A stretch of DNA of 64,000 nt from Chitinophagales bacterium (GTDB taxonomy: Bacteria; Bacteroidota; Bacteroidia; Chitinophagales; LD1), in contig JAHBTS010000001.1 of NCBI GenBank assembly GCA_019638515.1, positions 248,001-312,000 of the forward strand, in the 5' to 3' direction. Position 1 is the first letter of the stretch. Each line of letters begins with the position of its first letter. Below, one piece after another: positions 9,265-18,391 of this stretch. The position numbers were made by a program, and so were the translations under genes. The notes under the pieces are model-generated. The model did not search any database. It was not told where the DNA came from and saw only the letters and a list, made by a program, of their open reading frames with translations.

Positions 9265-10269
9265 ATGAAGCTGCCAACTGTTGCTGAAAAATGGAATACT
9301 CCAAAGCTTTGGTGGTTAATAGCCGGCTTGTCAGTTGGTTTTATATATGGTGCTGTATTTATTCGCCATCAAGTGTTTCCGCATAGTTGGGTTAAAAGAA
9401 TACTCTATGGCAACGAAGTAGATTCTACTAAAACCGGACCTTGGTCTATCGGAATTTATGAAGGTAATTCACCCTTTAATTTACAGCCGGCAAGTAGTGC
9501 TAAAAATCCGGTAATAAGCGCTAAAGATGTATCTGATATAGATGCAGTGTTTGCAGCCGATCCGTTTTTTATTCAAAGCAACCACCAATTCTTTTTATTT
9601 TTTGAAGCATTGAACCGCAGCACCAATGCGGGCGATATTGCTTATGCTGAGAGCCAAGACGGCTACCATTGGCAGTATAAAAAAGTGGTGATAGACGAGC
9701 CATTTCACCTATCGTTTCCTTATGTGTTTGAATGGCAAGGCGTTTACTATATGATTCCCGAAAGTAACCGCGATTATTCGCTTAGGCTATATAGAGCAAC
9801 TAACTTTCCCGATAAATGGGAATTAGATACCATATTGCTATCGGGCTATAAATTTGTTGATCCGGCTATTGTAAGGCATCAAAACCGTTGGTGGTTGTTT
9901 TTATCGAGTGTAGATGACGACATATTGAATATCTATTTTTCTGATAGTTTACATCAAGGCTGGCGGCCACATCCATTAAATCCGGTGGTGAAATTTAACC
10001 GCCATATTGCCCGCCCTGGCGGTAGAATATTTCAATACGATGGCAAGTTGTATAGAATGGCGCAAGACGATGAGCCGGAGTATGGCTTACAGGTGTTTGC
10101 CGTAGAAATTTTGGAACTTACCGACAGTACTTATAAAGAGCAACCAATTATGGATAAACCAATAGTGGCAGGCTCCGGCAGGGGATGGAATAAAGCAGGT
10201 ATGCACCACGTAGATTTGTTGCCAGTGGGCAACAAATGGATAGCTGTTACCGATGGCAGAGTTGAGTAA
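9265..10269 (+). CDS. Membrane-anchored beta-propeller protein, GINT1 N-terminal/GH43-like
   Basis: A 334-residue protein with one N-terminal transmembrane segment (about 15-33) and a five-bladed propeller-like body. Repeated blade motifs are visible: DPFFIQSNHQFFLFFE, AESQDGYHW, FPYVFEWQGVYYMIPES, VDPAIVRHQNRWWLF, ARPGGRIFQYDGKLYRMAQD. This pattern matches the domain found at the N-terminus of plant glucosamine inositolphosphorylceramide transferase 1, and also in bacterial proteins near glycosyl and formyl transferases. It is related in fold to GH43 glycosidases. Catalysis is not assured; a carbohydrate-binding or glycan-processing role is inference. It follows the M20 gene by 3 bases. Confidence 0.72.
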   Translation: MKLPTVAEKWNTPKLWWLIAGLSVGFIYGAVFIRHQVFPHSWVKRILYGNEVDSTKTGPWSIGIYEGNSPFNLQPASSAKNPVISAKDVSDIDAVFAADPFFIQSNHQFFLFFEALNRSTNAGDIAYAESQDGYHWQYKKVVIDEPFHLSFPYVFEWQGVYYMIPESNRDYSLRLYRATNFPDKWELDTILLSGYKFVDPAIVRHQNRWWLFLSSVDDDILNIYFSDSLHQGWRPHPLNPVVKFNRHIARPGGRIFQYDGKLYRMAQDDEPEYGLQVFAVEILELTDSTYKEQPIMDKPIVAGSGRGWNKAGMHHVDLLPVGNKWIAVTDGRVE

Positions 10270-10353
10270 CAATGTGTGTGAATTAAGTTTCTGCTACAAA
10301 AGTTGCTTCAAACTAAAATTCACTAATCTTTGCCTTAGAAAGTAGATTTATAC

Positions 10354-12456
10354 ATGAAGAAAGGAAAGAAGAAAGCAGCAGATTCGATGGTGGCTACAAG
10401 TGTGCCGGAAAGTAGTTTGGAACACAATGCCACAGGGCTTCCATATATTATTGTATTTCTTTTTGCTTGTTTAATTTATGGCAATACACTTTGGAATCAA
10501 TATGCTTCAGACGATGCTATTGTTCTTACCGAAAATATTTATGTGCAGAAAGGTTTTGGCGGCATACAGGATATTTTTACCCACGATGTTTTTGAAGGTT
10601 TTTTTAAGGAGAAGAAGAGCCTAGTAGCAGGCGGCAGGTATAGGCCGCTCAGCGTAGCAACTTTTGCAGTGGAGTATGGTTTGTTTGGTTTAAACCCTAT
10701 GCTTAGCCATGCGGTAAATGTGGTGTTGTTTGCTGTTACTTGCTTGCTAATTTATTACTTGTTGATGCAGTTGCTTCCGCTTAGCAGCACAACGCCATTT
10801 TATGTGTCAATTCCATTCCTGGCGAGTATGCTGTATGCTGCACATCCTATTCACACAGAGGCAGTAGCCAATATCAAAGGACGCGATGAAATTATGAGTA
10901 TGCTTTTTGCAATAGCGGCACTTACAGCATCGGTGCTGTATGTAAGCAAGGGTGCCAAGTGGCTGGTGGTGGCAGTAGCAGCAATGTTTCTTTCATTGCT
11001 TTCAAAAGAAAACTCAGTTACATTTCTTGCAGTAGTGCCGCTTACGTTTTACTTTTTTACCAAGGCAACTCCTAAGCAATATTTTGCAGCAGTAGCAGCA
11101 GTGTTTATTCCTACGGTTTTGTATTTGGCATTGCGCAGCCAGTTTGCGGCATCGGGTTTGGCAGAGGAGTCGTCAGAAATATTAAACAATCCGTTTGTGG
11201 GCGCCACTTTTGCGCAGCGCTATGCTACTCCGGTGTATAGCTTCTTACTGTATTATTACAAATTGGTTTTTCCGCATCCGCTGAGTCACGATTACTATTT
11301 CAACCAAATTCCGTTGATAGAGTTTGGCGATGCAAAATTTATTACGGCTTCTATTGTAACCTTGGCACTTATTGGAATTGCCATTAACCAATTGAGGCGC
11401 AAAACGGTAGTGTCTTATGCTATTCTGTATTACTTTATTACGTTTTCTGTAGTGTCAAATATCTTGTTTTCGGTAGGTATTATTATGAACGAAAGGTTTT
11501 TGTTTATGCCTTCGTTGGGATATTGCTTGTTGTTGGCTGCCGGTTTTTATTATTTCTTTCAAACAAAAAAAATGCCTGCAATGGTGGTGGTTGGGTTAGC
11601 TGCGGTGGTGGTGCTGTTGTTTAGTGCAAAAACTTTTAGCAGAAATTATGTGTGGAAAGACAACCTTACCTTGTTTACCACCGATGCCAAAAATTCGCCC
11701 AATAGTTCTAAGGTAAATACTAGTGCCGGTGGCGATTTGCTGGCAGCCAGCGATAAAGAACCGGATTCGCTCCAGCGCAAAAAAATGATTGAAGAGGCAA
11801 TGGTATATCTTACCAGGGCACTCAATATTTATCCGGATAACTTCAATACACTTTTATTGATGGGCAATGCTCAGTATAAGTATTACAAAACAGTAGATGC
11901 TGCATTGCCATTTTACAATAAAATTATTGCGCTTAAAAAGGGTGGAGAATTTCTTGCCAACCAAAATGCAGGCAATTTATTATTTGCAGAGCAGAAGTAT
12001 GCGGCTGCCATTCCGTATTTGCGTACGGCAGTAAATATGCAGCCAAGTAATATAGAAATGCTGCTAAGGTTAAGCGATAGCTATGCTTTAAATGGCCAGG
12101 CAGATACTGCGCTGTTTTACACCAATTATGCCTACCAAAAGCAGCCCGAAAATGCAATGGTGGCACACCAGTTGGGCAGAATTTACGGCAGGTATTTGAA
12201 TCGCCTGGAAGAGGCTATTCCATATTTGCAAAAAGCAGCACAGCTAAACCCTTCTGAAACTACTTATTTAGAAGATCTTGGAGTGGCGTATGGTTTACTG
12301 GGAAAGTTTGATGCAGTAATAGAAACCATGAATAAGCTACTTCAAATAAAACCAAATTACAAGCCTGCATACTTGAATATGAGTATTTCGTATCGCAATA
12401 AAGGCGATGCAGCACAAGCAGACTTGTACATGAAGAAAGCTATGGAACTACCATAG
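10354..12456 (+). CDS. Multi-pass GT-C-like membrane protein with C-terminal TPR repeats (TMTC-like)
   Basis: A 700-residue inner-membrane protein. About 10-12 hydrophobic helices fill residues 30-430; several tetratricopeptide repeats fill about 450-700 (for example AIPYLRTAVNMQPSNIEML, AIPYLQKAAQLNPSETTYLEDLG). The first loop has an Asp pair (QYASDDAIVL) and a YRPLS motif, and later AAHPIHTEAVANIKGRDE. This is the layout of TMTC proteins, GT-C polyprenyl-phosphate sugar transferases such as the eukaryotic O-mannosyltransferases. A lipid-linked sugar donor and envelope protein acceptors are plausible by analogy. A TAATCTTTG sequence (10324-10332) is one base off the -7 consensus. The stop lies 4 bases from the convergent cox3 stop. 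Confidence 0.75.
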   Translation: MKKGKKKAADSMVATSVPESSLEHNATGLPYIIVFLFACLIYGNTLWNQYASDDAIVLTENIYVQKGFGGIQDIFTHDVFEGFFKEKKSLVAGGRYRPLSVATFAVEYGLFGLNPMLSHAVNVVLFAVTCLLIYYLLMQLLPLSSTTPFYVSIPFLASMLYAAHPIHTEAVANIKGRDEIMSMLFAIAALTASVLYVSKGAKWLVVAVAAMFLSLLSKENSVTFLAVVPLTFYFFTKATPKQYFAAVAAVFIPTVLYLALRSQFAASGLAEESSEILNNPFVGATFAQRYATPVYSFLLYYYKLVFPHPLSHDYYFNQIPLIEFGDAKFITASIVTLALIGIAINQLRRKTVVSYAILYYFITFSVVSNILFSVGIIMNERFLFMPSLGYCLLLAAGFYYFFQTKKMPAMVVVGLAAVVVLLFSAKTFSRNYVWKDNLTLFTTDAKNSPNSSKVNTSAGGDLLAASDKEPDSLQRKKMIEEAMVYLTRALNIYPDNFNTLLLMGNAQYKYYKTVDAALPFYNKIIALKKGGEFLANQNAGNLLFAEQKYAAAIPYLRTAVNMQPSNIEMLLRLSDSYALNGQADTALFYTNYAYQKQPENAMVAHQLGRIYGRYLNRLEEAIPYLQKAAQLNPSETTYLEDLGVAYGLLGKFDAVIETMNKLLQIKPNYKPAYLNMSISYRNKGDAAQADLYMKKAMELP

Positions 12457-12460
12457 GTTT

Positions 12461-13084
12461 TTATTTTGCCAATAGAATATTCAACACAAAAAAGAGGTAG
12501 AGGTAAATCCATAAGGCATCTACAAAATGCCAGTAAAGTGCCATGTATTTTACCTTGAGTTTGGCATAGGGATCGGTATCAAAAAGCAGTTCAGCCACAG
12601 GATTGTTTTCGCGCTCTTTAGCCTTTAACCAAAAGTATGCCAGTATGGCCACGCCCACAATTAGATGCAGCAAGTGTAATGCCGAAATTACATACAAGTA
12701 GGCTCCTGCCACATTGTTTTGCAACTTAATACCGCTGTTTTGCAATTCACTCCAAGCCATTAGTTGAAAAATGGTAAAGGCAATACCCAACATAGTTGTA
12801 ACCATCATGCCGTTTGCAAAACCATGTGCATCATCGCGCAAATTGGCAATTCTAGTTTGGTGCATACTATAGCTGCTAACTAAGATAATTACAGAGTTTG
12901 CGTGAAACAATAATGGTAGTTGAAAACGATTAAAGCTAGTACCGTAAGTAGTTAAAAAGTAAAATACCGAAAGCGTTAAAAACACAACAGTAATGCTCGC
13001 CAAAAGCAAATAAGTACTAACCGCTATCGGATGATACCTGAATACACGCTGTTGAGTTTTGTTTTTTTGAGATGAAGCAATCAT
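12461..13084 (-). CDS. Cytochrome c oxidase subunit III (heme-copper oxidase)
   Basis: A 207-residue membrane protein with about five hydrophobic helices. Subunit III hallmarks are present: SMHQTRIANLRDD, an Ala-rich helix with YVISALHLLHLIVGV, and the C-terminal YMALYWHFVDALWIYLYLFFV. It is an accessory subunit of terminal aa3/cbb3-like oxidases in the inner membrane. Subunits I and II are not in the window, so the oxidase core is encoded elsewhere. The small CxxC membrane protein upstream on the same strand is likely cotranscribed. Confidence 0.88.
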   Translation of the reverse strand: MIASSQKNKTQQRVFRYHPIAVSTYLLLASITVVFLTLSVFYFLTTYGTSFNRFQLPLLFHANSVIILVSSYSMHQTRIANLRDDAHGFANGMMVTTMLGIAFTIFQLMAWSELQNSGIKLQNNVAGAYLYVISALHLLHLIVGVAILAYFWLKAKERENNPVAELLFDTDPYAKLKVKYMALYWHFVDALWIYLYLFFVLNILLAK

Positions 13085-13141
13085 AATAAATTGTGTGCTT
13101 GCAACTTAAACCGATAGCTTGCAAATGGCTACCATACTTGT

Positions 13142-13375
13142 TTAAGCATCTGCCTTCTTTTTGGCTTTCCACCAAAAAAAGCCAATGGTTCCGGCAATAA
13201 TATATGGTGTAAGAAACAAGTACAATACGCCCTTGTTAATGCCTGCCGCAGCAGTAGAGCCGCCTTCCAAAGACGTTTCGGCACTTGCTTTACACATGGC
13301 ACATTGTGCACTTGCATCAACAGCGGTAAATGTTACCGCTATTAAAAACAAACTTGCTGCTAACCAATTTTTCAT
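13142..13375 (-). CDS. Small membrane protein with periplasmic CxxC motif
   Basis: 77 residues starting at the ATG at 13375, where the signal-like segment MKNWLAASLFLIAVTFTAVDASA begins. The mature part opens with QCAMCKAS, a CxxC likely facing the periplasm, and a single helix (LYLFLTPYIIAGTIGFFWW) precedes a Lys-rich tail. Similar small CAMC-containing proteins occur near cytochrome oxidase genes in Bacteroidota, as I recall. The position 57 bases upstream of the oxidase subunit III gene fits that. A role in oxidase copper or heme assembly is inference. Confidence 0.6.
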   Translation of the reverse strand: MKNWLAASLFLIAVTFTAVDASAQCAMCKASAETSLEGGSTAAAGINKGVLYLFLTPYIIAGTIGFFWWKAKKKADA

Positions 13376-13598
13376 GTTGCTAAAATAGTAAACACCCAAC
13401 AGTTGCCCACAATAAATATTTGCTAAAAATTAAAGTGCCTTCTAGTACAGGAATGAAATGAAAATAAATGTGCATAACTGTTGTGTATATTGCTTCTTAA
13501 AGTGTTCACATACAACATATTTAAGCTGTTTTGCATCTGTGTTGAAAAAGTAGCTACCTCCGCTGCTATGCTTTATATCTTTAAAAGAAAAAAGCAGT

Positions 13599-14087
13599 AT
13601 GAAAAGTTTAGCCGAAAAACAATGGAGAAAATTAGACGGGCAACGTATCGAAAAGCCAATTTGGGATGCCATTGAAGACGCACTTGTAAGAGAGGGCGAA
13701 TTGGGAAATCCCATTAAAGTATGTATTGGTACCGATAGCCAAGTTCACGGAGCCGAAACGGAATTTGCCACTGTAATTGTGGTGCTGCGCAAAGGCAGAG
13801 GCGGCTACATGTTTATTCAGAACGAAAGGAGTACACAAAGAATGAGTTTAAAAGAACGCTTGCTAATAGAAGTGTCGCGCTCTATTGATATTGCTTACAA
13901 GCTGTGCCCGCTATTCGATAAGTACAAAACTGAACTTGAGGTACATGCCGATATAAACACCAACCCAAAATTCAATAGTAATATTGCTTTAAACGAAGCT
14001 ATGGGATATATTCTTTCTATGGGCTTTACCTTTAAGGCAAAGCCCGATGCTGTGGCTGCAAGTTGCTGTGCAAATAAAGTGGTGTAA
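13599..14087 (+). CDS. YkuK/DUF458 family RNase H-like protein
   Basis: A 162-residue cytoplasmic protein of the YkuK (DUF458) family, which is predicted to have a ribonuclease H-like fold. Visible features are the first acidic strand VCIGTDSQVHG, VEVHADIN later, and a helix-rich C-terminus ending in AVAASCCANKVV. Biochemical function is not established for the family. It is divergent from the CxxC protein gene with a 223-base gap, in which TATCTTTA-like sequence near 13575 is only a weak promoter candidate. Confidence 0.8.
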   Translation: MKSLAEKQWRKLDGQRIEKPIWDAIEDALVREGELGNPIKVCIGTDSQVHGAETEFATVIVVLRKGRGGYMFIQNERSTQRMSLKERLLIEVSRSIDIAYKLCPLFDKYKTELEVHADINTNPKFNSNIALNEAMGYILSMGFTFKAKPDAVAASCCANKVV

Positions 14088-14138
14088 CTCTTGATTTACG
14101 GCAAAAAACGGTTTACTTTACACTAAAATAATTACGAA

Positions 14139-14579
14139 ATGAATTGTAAATACTTATTGTTATTAGTATCTATTGTGTTTAGTTTTTCAGTTTTTGCCCA
14201 AGAGGCTACTCCTGCCATGGGAGGTTCAAGCACAGCACAAAAATCTACGGTTGATGTTGCTGCCCAAAAAATGCAAATGCGCATTACCCGCATTTTGCAA
14301 TTAGATGAAGCTACATCTGCCAAGTTATACCAGCCTGCACTTGAGTTTTTTAAAGAAAAGACAGCGGCATCGGCATCTACAGCAGAAGCGCGCATGGCTT
14401 CATCTAATAGCCGAAGTGTAGCATTGGCAGCATCGGTAGAAAAGAGGAATGCAGCCTTTAAAACTATTTTGGGTAATGAAAAATATGCTGCTTTGCAAAA
14501 GCATATAGAAATCGCTAAGGCAACACAAGCCGAAGGAAAAGCATACAGCGTAAATCCCGATGCTATATTGATAGATTAA
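14139..14579 (+). CDS. Exported helical protein, unknown function
   Basis: 146 residues with a clear signal peptide (MNCKYLLLLVSIVFSFSVFAQ, cleavage after about residue 20), an Ala/Ser-rich linker, and an amphipathic helical body (RITRILQLDEATSAKLYQPALEFFKEK ... KRNAAFKTILGNEKYAALQ). The helical arrangement with repeated short charged motifs recalls small periplasmic Spy/LTXXQ-like proteins, but the similarity is weak and I would not transfer a chaperone function. It is followed by a strong bidirectional terminator at 14601-14634. Confidence 0.65.
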   Translation: MNCKYLLLLVSIVFSFSVFAQEATPAMGGSSTAQKSTVDVAAQKMQMRITRILQLDEATSAKLYQPALEFFKEKTAASASTAEARMASSNSRSVALAASVEKRNAAFKTILGNEKYAALQKHIEIAKATQAEGKAYSVNPDAILID

Positions 14580-14600
14580 GATATTAGTATCTTGTAAATA

Positions 14601-14640
14601 AAGAAGCCGTTTTCAAATTTGAAAACGGCTTCTTTATTTT
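14601..14640. terminator. Bidirectional intrinsic terminator
   Basis: A perfect 14-base inverted repeat (14601-14614 with 14621-14634) encloses a six-base loop. It is flanked by A-rich sequence on the left and TTATTTT on the right, so it can stop transcription of the exported-protein gene and of convergent nuoF. Confidence 0.88.
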
Positions 14641-14660
14641 ATGTATCTACCAAAGTAATT

Positions 14661-16031
14661 TTATACAGTTACGGCTTCTTTTGCCATGAGGTATTTTACT
14701 TTTTCCCAAGGCTCATGCTCGAAGTGCTTACGGTCTTTTATTTTTTCGGGGAAACGCACATGGTATTCAAATTCGTGGCGGAAATGGCGGATGGCCGCAG
14801 CTACAGGCCATGCGGCAGCATCGCCCAGTGGGCAAATGGTATTTCCTTCTATGCCACGTTGTATATCCCAAAGCAGGTCTATGTCTTCCATGCTGCCGTA
14901 TCCGTGTTCTATACGCCATGTTACTTTATCTAACCATCCGGTTCCTTCGCGGCAAGGCGAACATTGTCCACAACTTTCGTGGTGATAAAAGCGCGAAAAA
15001 TTCCAAGTATTGCGCACAATACAAGCGCGGTCGTCATATACAATAAATCCTCCGGAGCCAATCATGGAGCCGGTAGCAAAGCCACCATCGCTCATGCTCT
15101 CGTAGGTCATAATTCTATTTTCGCCTTTAGCGGTTTTAAATAGCAATTCGGCTGGCAAAATAGGTACAGAACTTCCTCCCGGTACGCAGGCTTTCATAGG
15201 GCGGTTGGTTTGCATGCCTCCCAGCCATTCATCGCTCATTACAAACTCATCTACGGGTAAGCCTAGTTCAATCTCATATACGCCCGGATTTTTAATGTTG
15301 CCGGAGGCAGAAATTAGTTTAGTTCCGGTAGATTTTCCTACGCCTATTTTGGCATATTCTTCGCCTGTGTTGTTGATAATCCATGGCACGGTGGCAATAC
15401 TTTCAACATTATTTACCACGGTGGGGTTTCCATATAAACCAACTACTGCCGGAAATGGAGGTTTAATGCGCGGATTACCGCGTTTGCCTTCTAGCGATTC
15501 TATGAGTGCGGTTTCTTCTCCGCAAATATATGCTCCGGCTCCGCAGGTAACATATAAATCTAGATTGTAGCCGCTGCCTTGGATGTTTTTTCCGAGCCAG
15601 CCGTTGGCATAAGCTTCGTTGATTGCTTTTTCGAGTATGCGGTAAATCCACATATACTCACCGCGGATATAGATGTACGAAAGATTTGCTTCTAATGCAA
15701 AACTGGAAATAATCATCCCTTCTACTAGCAGGTGGGGGATTTTTTCCATTAAAAAGCGATCTTTAAATGTACCCGGTTCCGATTCATCGGCATTGCAAAT
15801 TAAGTGGCGTGGGCGACCACTCTTTTTATCTATAAAACTCCATTTTAAACCGGTAGGGAAGCCTGCTCCGCCTCTTCCGCGTAAGCCGGATTTTTTTACT
15901 TCCTCCACAATGTCGTTGGGCGTAAGTTTCAATGCTTTTTCTACTCCGGTATAGCCGCCTTTGCTACGATATACTTCGTAAGTTGATATTCCGGGAACAT
16001 CTATGTGCTCTAACAAAATTTTTCTTCCCAT
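14661..16031 (-). CDS. nuoF: NADH-quinone oxidoreductase subunit F
   Basis: A 456-residue flavoprotein of complex I that oxidises NADH with FMN and passes electrons to the N3 [4Fe-4S] cluster. All motifs are intact: FMN site GRGGAGFPTGLKW, NADH site CNADESEPGTFKDR, GAGAYICGEETALIESLEGK, and N3 ligands in SCGQCSPCREG and NTICPLGD. Length is normal. The unusual point is context: neither nuoE nor nuoG flanks it. It has a terminator on one side and a GT-C/TPR gene on the other. A -7 element TACCTTTG (16107-16114) suggests its own promoter. Confidence 0.95.
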   Translation of the reverse strand: MGRKILLEHIDVPGISTYEVYRSKGGYTGVEKALKLTPNDIVEEVKKSGLRGRGGAGFPTGLKWSFIDKKSGRPRHLICNADESEPGTFKDRFLMEKIPHLLVEGMIISSFALEANLSYIYIRGEYMWIYRILEKAINEAYANGWLGKNIQGSGYNLDLYVTCGAGAYICGEETALIESLEGKRGNPRIKPPFPAVVGLYGNPTVVNNVESIATVPWIINNTGEEYAKIGVGKSTGTKLISASGNIKNPGVYEIELGLPVDEFVMSDEWLGGMQTNRPMKACVPGGSSVPILPAELLFKTAKGENRIMTYESMSDGGFATGSMIGSGGFIVYDDRACIVRNTWNFSRFYHHESCGQCSPCREGTGWLDKVTWRIEHGYGSMEDIDLLWDIQRGIEGNTICPLGDAAAWPVAAAIRHFRHEFEYHVRFPEKIKDRKHFEHEPWEKVKYLMAKEAVTV

Positions 16032-16106
16032 TGTATAGTTATGCTTATTACTTCAATTTCAAACTTGCAAAACGCCCCGCTAAAATAGAATTTAGCAACA
16101 GTTGTT

Positions 16107-16114
16107 CAAAGGTA
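16107..16114 (-). promoter_or_regulatory. -7 element upstream of nuoF
   Basis: On the minus strand this reads TACCTTTG, a full match to TAnnTTTG, 75 bases before the nuoF start. No good -33 element is visible at 19-21 bases. Confidence 0.4.
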
Positions 16115-16117
16115 TTC

Positions 16118-18334
16118 TTATATCGTTGTTCCACATTGCTTTAAACAGCTTTCTATTACAGTTTTTTCTTCTTCGGTAAGGAGCGGATAGTTTTTTACTT
16201 TTTGCAGCAATTGAATGCTTTTTTCGCAATTGTTGTTTCTGAAATATAGTACGCCCAAATTCAATACGATATTGGGATTGTTGGGGTTTAGCTTGTTGGC
16301 TTTTTCAAAGCAATTGATGGCGCCATCTAAAGATTCGGGCAATTGCAATGTAGCTTTATAGCACTCTGCCAAACTTACCCATGCGTTTACATGGTTGCTT
16401 TCTGTTTGGGTGGCTTGCTCAAATGCTGTTTTTGCTTGGTTGTAAAACCCTTGTTTGTATAGTATAGTTCCCATGCCCATTAGTGCAGGTACATAGGTGC
16501 TTTTTTGCTGTAGTGCAGCGGCAAAGTATTGCTGGGCTGCTTGTGTAAAAGCATCGGCACTGTCTTTGGTAGCGGCAAAACTTTTTTGGTAATAAATTTC
16601 TCCTAAAAGTGCAAATCCCTTCCACGACTCTTCGGATTTGCTGAGTTGGGTGGCATGTGGCAGCGCCAATTGTGGTTGCTGAATGTTTAAATAATAAGAG
16701 GCGGCTGCAAAACTATTTTCGTTTTTAAAGTGAGGTTGGTTGCTGTAAAATGGATTCAAAAATTTATTGAGGGCAGAGGCTGTTTTAGAAGTGGGCAGGC
16801 TTGCCAATGGTTGAAAAATATCGCGTACAGGTGTTGCTTGGTTATCTTTTACATATACCACTGCAATGGCATCAGCAAATACAGCTTTAAAGCCATTGCC
16901 TTGAGCCAGCCATGCGTGTAAATTGGCGTATTGCGGGCGAAACAGTACTACATATTCAAACTGATATTTTTGATTGAGTGCATTGAATTTTTCCGGCTCT
17001 AAAACGGCTTCGGTAAAGGTGTTGAAGAAAGCGGGCGGAAACACATCTAAGTCGCGCAGGTCTATGAAGGTTTCAAATCCACTTACTTTCCAAAGCAGGA
17101 AGGAAGAAGTAAGGTAATCTGAGAAACATTTGCCGCTCAGCTTGTTTTGGATAATAAATTCGGCAGCGCCAATAGGGTTGTAATCGGGGCGTATTTCCAA
17201 ACCAAATTTATCTCTGCTGCCAATGGCTTGGTAGTAAGTATTGGTAATAACAGATACATAAAAAACAAGCAGTGCAATGGCACTTACGGGCAATAAAAAT
17301 TTAGCTGCTTTTTTAAAAGATTGAAGCAATACGGCACCCGCACTTACCGCCACCGGAAACAGCACCAATACAAGAAATATTATATTCCTAAAAGCAGAAG
17401 TGGCTAAATAGCCAAAGGCAATTACTACCATGCAATAGCCTATTGAAAGTGTGCGGAATTGAGCGCGTTTTTTTAATGCTATGAACAATAAAAAAGCCAT
17501 GCCTGCAACCAACCAAGCTGTGGCAAGCCATGCTTCTTTTTGCCAGTATTGGTGCGATGAGATGGATAGCAGTTCGGTGGTGTATTTATTTTCAAAAACT
17601 TGGTTGAAAATTGAAAATGGTTGGAGCAACATTTTAGCGCCATAAGGATTTATGAAAATGGCAAGCACGCTTAAAATTACGGCTGCTGCTTGCCGTAAAA
17701 ATGCTTTGGGTTGAAAGGGCGACAATGCCAATATTTTTTGCTCCACAAACACAGCAACTAAAAAGATGAGATTGATAACCACACCTATGGCAAATGCCTC
17801 GTGAATGTTGGCCCAGATACATTGCAGTGGAATAATCCACCAAATAACAGGTTTATTTCCGTTTCGATACTTTAAGTTGAGCCATAAAAAAACGATGCTT
17901 AGCAGGTAACTGCTCATTTCAGGGCGACCGTTGATGCGGTAGTCTATACTGATAAACAGCAATGGAAGTAATAATAAAAATGCAGTAGTGGCATGTGTTT
18001 CTGCATTCAATTTTTTGGATATTTCGGTACTAAGTTGGAACAAAAAAAACAGCAGTGCCAAGAGTACCAAACCTTGTAGGATAAACACATTTTCCGAGCC
18101 TAAGAAATTGCTTACCAGCGCAGCAACTACTTCAAATCCCCATTTTATGTTTATCCATGGTTGCCCTTTTTGAGTATATGAAAATACATCTTCGGTAGGT
18201 ACTTTGCCGTGTGCTATAATCCATTCACCCGTTTTAATTTGCCACCACAAATCGGGTTCGCGCAAACCTTTAAAGCTAAGCGCAATGGCACATAATGCTG
18301 CCAATAAAATAGATATGGTGCGGAGGTGTTTCAC
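16118..18334 (-). CDS. Multi-pass GT-C-like membrane protein with C-terminal TPR repeats
   Basis: About 738 residues. The first loop reads LREPDLWWQIKTGEW and KVPTEDVFSYT, a pattern shared by uncharacterised GT-C-type membrane proteins; about ten hydrophobic helices follow to residue 380. A soluble segment carries SDYLTSSFLLWKVSGFETFIDLR, and the last 200 residues are TPR-like (AKTAFEQATQTESNHVNAWVSLAECY, CFEKANKLNPNNPNIVLNLGVLYF). A TTG at 18349 overlaps the promoter -7 element TATATTTG, so the GTG at 18334 is the better start. A glycosyl-transfer role is inferred from topology only. Confidence 0.7.
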   Translation of the reverse strand: MKHLRTISILLAALCAIALSFKGLREPDLWWQIKTGEWIIAHGKVPTEDVFSYTQKGQPWINIKWGFEVVAALVSNFLGSENVFILQGLVLLALLFFLFQLSTEISKKLNAETHATTAFLLLLPLLFISIDYRINGRPEMSSYLLSIVFLWLNLKYRNGNKPVIWWIIPLQCIWANIHEAFAIGVVINLIFLVAVFVEQKILALSPFQPKAFLRQAAAVILSVLAIFINPYGAKMLLQPFSIFNQVFENKYTTELLSISSHQYWQKEAWLATAWLVAGMAFLLFIALKKRAQFRTLSIGYCMVVIAFGYLATSAFRNIIFLVLVLFPVAVSAGAVLLQSFKKAAKFLLPVSAIALLVFYVSVITNTYYQAIGSRDKFGLEIRPDYNPIGAAEFIIQNKLSGKCFSDYLTSSFLLWKVSGFETFIDLRDLDVFPPAFFNTFTEAVLEPEKFNALNQKYQFEYVVLFRPQYANLHAWLAQGNGFKAVFADAIAVVYVKDNQATPVRDIFQPLASLPTSKTASALNKFLNPFYSNQPHFKNENSFAAASYYLNIQQPQLALPHATQLSKSEESWKGFALLGEIYYQKSFAATKDSADAFTQAAQQYFAAALQQKSTYVPALMGMGTILYKQGFYNQAKTAFEQATQTESNHVNAWVSLAECYKATLQLPESLDGAINCFEKANKLNPNNPNIVLNLGVLYFRNNNCEKSIQLLQKVKNYPLLTEEEKTVIESCLKQCGTTI

Positions 18335-18346
18335 AAAAACGAAAAC

Positions 18347-18354
18347 CAAATATA
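18347..18354 (-). promoter_or_regulatory. -7 element that fixes the start of the GT-C/TPR gene
   Basis: The minus strand reads TATATTTG, a full match to TAnnTTTG. It ends 12 bases before the GTG at 18334 and covers an upstream TTG at 18349, so that codon would not be in the mRNA. Confidence 0.5.
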
Positions 18355-18391
18355 GATTTTGCTATTTGGTTGCGAAGGAAAATAGCGGCTT

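Noticed and set aside
14619-15570. Several plus-strand open frames across nuoF
   Set aside because: They are shadows of nuoF, whose motifs are complete on the minus strand.
18335-18349. TTG start for the GT-C/TPR gene
   Set aside because: It lies in the TATATTTG promoter element and so would not be transcribed as an mRNA start.
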